Source of the DNA: an uncultured Mediterraneibacter sp. | Lineage (GTDB): Bacteria > Bacillota > Clostridia > Lachnospirales > Lachnospiraceae | Length of the DNA stretch: 32,760 bases | Assembly (NCBI GenBank): GCA_944383695.1 | Contig: CALWQP010000034.1 | Coordinates: forward strand, 1-32,760 | Direction: 5' to 3' | In this document: piece by piece, positions 31,329 through 32,760 of the stretch | Layout: every line of letters starts with the position of its first letter | How positions within the stretch are numbered: position 1 is the first letter of the stretch | Position numbers and translations under genes: made by a program | Notes under the pieces: generated by a model | Database searches by the model: none | Told to the model about the DNA's origin: nothing | The model's input: only the letters and a program-made list of their open reading frames with translations

Positions 31329-32297
31329 TTATGCAAGAAATTCTTCTAATATCTGCCGGATCGCCTCTTCCCTCAGAGCTGTTCTGTCGCTGTCAGAACC
31401 ATTCTCCGCAGAAGCGCCGCGCAGCGCCTGCCCGGCCGGGCCTCCGCTCTCAGCCGCCCGGGGCTCTCCTTCGATATTGATGGGAAGCTGCTCCTCCCGG
31501 TTTCCCTGCGCTGCCGGCCCGGTGTCTCTATTGGCCGTGGTCTCTCTCTTTGCTTCTGCGGCGCGTAAGCGGTCCGATGCTGTCCTTGGCGAATCTGCAG
31601 TCTGAGCCGCCTGCAACGCCGCCGTGCTCTGAGCCTCTCCAACGGAATCTTCCCTCAGTTCACGGGAGGCATTCCCGCGCTTTGCATCAGACTGGGCGGA
31701 CGGCACGGACTGAAACCGGCTTTTCCCCTCGTTTTCTGCGGCGATCACATCTATGGATTCCCTCTCTCGCTGGCTCTGTCTTTTCAAACGGAATGCACAG
31801 ATGTTTTCCAGATAATCTACCATATACATTTTCACAGCATTGATCTTATATGGTTCATCGGACAGCCTCATGACCACAGAGAGCAGCACCATCTCCGCAA
31901 CCCCCGCCGCAATATATTGATAAACCGTCTCCGTGAGACCATAAGAAAGGTAGTGCGCCGACGCTCCCAGCGCCGCCAGTATCCCCACAAACCATACAGA
32001 CAATACTTCAATCTGCCTCCACGTATGGATACGGAACAAGAATCCTCTGTATTCATATATGTATTTTTCCACAAACGCGTCAATATTTTCCACTGAATCG
32101 TGGATCATGCACGCGTGTTCGTATTTTGCTCTCACAAGCTTTATCAGTCGGTGTGTACTCTTCGGCATGTTTCCTGCCGCTCTCACCAGCCTGAACAGTG
32201 TAAGCTGGTTGATGATCTTCGCCAGAATCCCCAGCACTCCGATCCCCGCCATCAGATAGACAATCACGCGGGTCCCTCCCGCCAATCCTTCTAACAT
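31329..32297 (-). CDS. Multi-pass membrane protein with long charged cytoplasmic tail, unknown function
   Basis: A 322-residue protein with three likely helices (about 11-28, 96-118 and 126-143). Between the first two lies an amphipathic stretch with E-N-I-D-A-F-V-E-K-Y. From about 170 to 305 the protein is low-complexity, rich in Ala, Glu, Arg and Ser, and it ends in a short hydrophobic-acidic motif, I-R-Q-I-L-E-E-F-L-A, which may be a docking peptide. I do not recognise the family. AGGAGG lies 7 nt before the ATG. It is separated from pgi by about 160 nt and the pgi promoter, so the two need not be cotranscribed. Confidence 0.85.
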   Translation of the reverse strand: MLEGLAGGTRVIVYLMAGIGVLGILAKIINQLTLFRLVRAAGNMPKSTHRLIKLVRAKYEHACMIHDSVENIDAFVEKYIYEYRGFLFRIHTWRQIEVLSVWFVGILAALGASAHYLSYGLTETVYQYIAAGVAEMVLLSVVMRLSDEPYKINAVKMYMVDYLENICAFRLKRQSQRERESIDVIAAENEGKSRFQSVPSAQSDAKRGNASRELREDSVGEAQSTAALQAAQTADSPRTASDRLRAAEAKRETTANRDTGPAAQGNREEQLPINIEGEPRAAESGGPAGQALRGASAENGSDSDRTALREEAIRQILEEFLA

Positions 32298-32320
32298 AGC
32301 AAAACCTCCTGTTTATTTGA

Positions 32321-32397
32321 TGTCCACAATACTTCTGCCCTGCGACAGTTCGACTTGTGTTTGTGGACATTATAGACCATCCTTCCCGGATTGTCCG
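32321..32397 (-). promoter_or_regulatory. Promoter and inverted repeat upstream of the membrane protein gene
   Basis: CGGACA (32392-32397) and TATAAT (32369-32374) are 17 bp apart on the minus strand. A 9-bp inverted repeat, TGTCCACAA (32321-32329) and TTGTGGACA (32361-32369), lies from the -10 edge into the leader and could be a paired operator or a leader stem. Confidence 0.5.
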
Positions 32398-32426
32398 CAA
32401 AAACCGTTCTACATATTTCTACACGC

Positions 32427-32450
32427 GAAGCCCCATACGCATGGGGCTTC
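32427..32450. terminator. Perfect hairpin, possible terminator
   Basis: A 10-bp perfect stem, GAAGCCCCAT and ATGGGGCTTC, with loop ACGC. No immediate T tract on either strand; the plus strand reaches TTTTT only about 12 nt later. Direction is unclear. Confidence 0.45.
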
Positions 32451-32760
32451 AGAGGCTTACTGTTTTTCTCTTAAGGAGTTGACATTAAGCTAATATCAAC
32501 CTGAAAAACCTTCCCGGAGAGCCTTCGGATTCATGAGGCATCCTTCAGGACAGACCTGCGCTTTCCGGTTTTAGAAAATGTCATATTGCCGCAGATCTGA
32601 ACGAACTGTGGCAGAAAAATTTTTAAGATGCCCGATGAATTAAACAACAGGCTGTCATCCCGGACAACAGCCATCCCTGATATTGTCAATAACTTTTGAA
32701 AATGTCACTTTTTAATGTTTAAATTTATTTGAGAAAATGTCACTTTTCTAAGAGGGCTTT
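32451..32760. other. Gene-free right edge
   Basis: No reading frame of note. It holds a small GGCTGT/ACAGCC hairpin (32650-32672) and the short repeats listed separately. The window ends here, so a gene or element beginning to the right cannot be excluded. Confidence 0.4.
32698..32747. repeat. Direct repeats GAAAATGTCACTTTT
   Basis: Two exact 15-bp copies (32698-32712 and 32733-32747), start to start 35 bp apart, and a 10-bp partial copy at 32574-32583. Repeats of this kind occur in the ends of some IS21-type elements as transposase-binding sites; that identity is only a guess because no transposase is inside the window. Confidence 0.6.

Noticed and set aside
1-32760. tRNA, rRNA, CRISPR array, sortase gene, replication origin
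   Set aside because: None seen on either strand. Any sortase acting on the V-K-T-G-D tail must be encoded elsewhere.

Overview
This window reads as a chromosome segment of a low-to-mid GC gut Firmicute, most likely a Lachnospiraceae relative. Supporting this are strong AGGAGG ribosome-binding sites, sortase-style V-K-T-G-D tails, AraC and Rrf2 regulators and a 448-residue Firmicutes-type glucose-6-phosphate isomerase. All calls were made by eye; no database search or folding program was run. Nearly every gene is on the minus strand.

Layout: (1) 1-7160 holds a 1812-residue surface protein (carbohydrate-binding-like module, beta-helix, five Ig-like repeats), a divergent AraC-type regulator with an in-frame amber codon, and a decayed IS3-type transposase. 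(2) 7272-18041 is cassette 1. In transcription order (right to left) it holds a tyrosine recombinase, an invertible promoter segment, an Rrf2 regulator with four cysteines, a PepSY membrane protein, a giant secreted protein, a small wall/membrane anchor, a small secreted beta protein, two related bitopic membrane proteins and a lipoprotein. (3) 18051-29723 is cassette 2, a diverged tandem copy with the same genes in the same order. (4) 29746-32760 holds pgi, an unrecognised membrane protein, and a gene-free right edge with short repeats.

The main result is a duplicated phase-variable surface-fibre system. Each cassette has 24-bp inverted sites (10-bp arms around a 4-bp core) flanking about 230 bp with a well-spaced sigma-A promoter. 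In cassette 1 the promoter faces the operon (ON); in cassette 2 the homologous promoter faces the recombinase (OFF). The arms are the same in both cassettes but the cores differ, which may keep the two switches from recombining with each other. The right site followed by a T tract looks like a terminator for the OFF promoter. A second stem, made of one arm inside and one outside the segment, can form only in the OFF orientation and is followed by six Ts.

The gene products suggest an assembled fibre. The giant protein has no anchor but ends in a domain resembling the small secreted protein (Y-P-x-x-[IV] start, F-x-F last strand). The small secreted protein and the tiny anchor protein share a mature N-terminal T-T-E-F-x-Y-like strand. 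I infer a tip, shaft and base joined by N-terminal strand donation, assembled with help from the paired membrane proteins and lipoprotein. This assembly model is a hypothesis.
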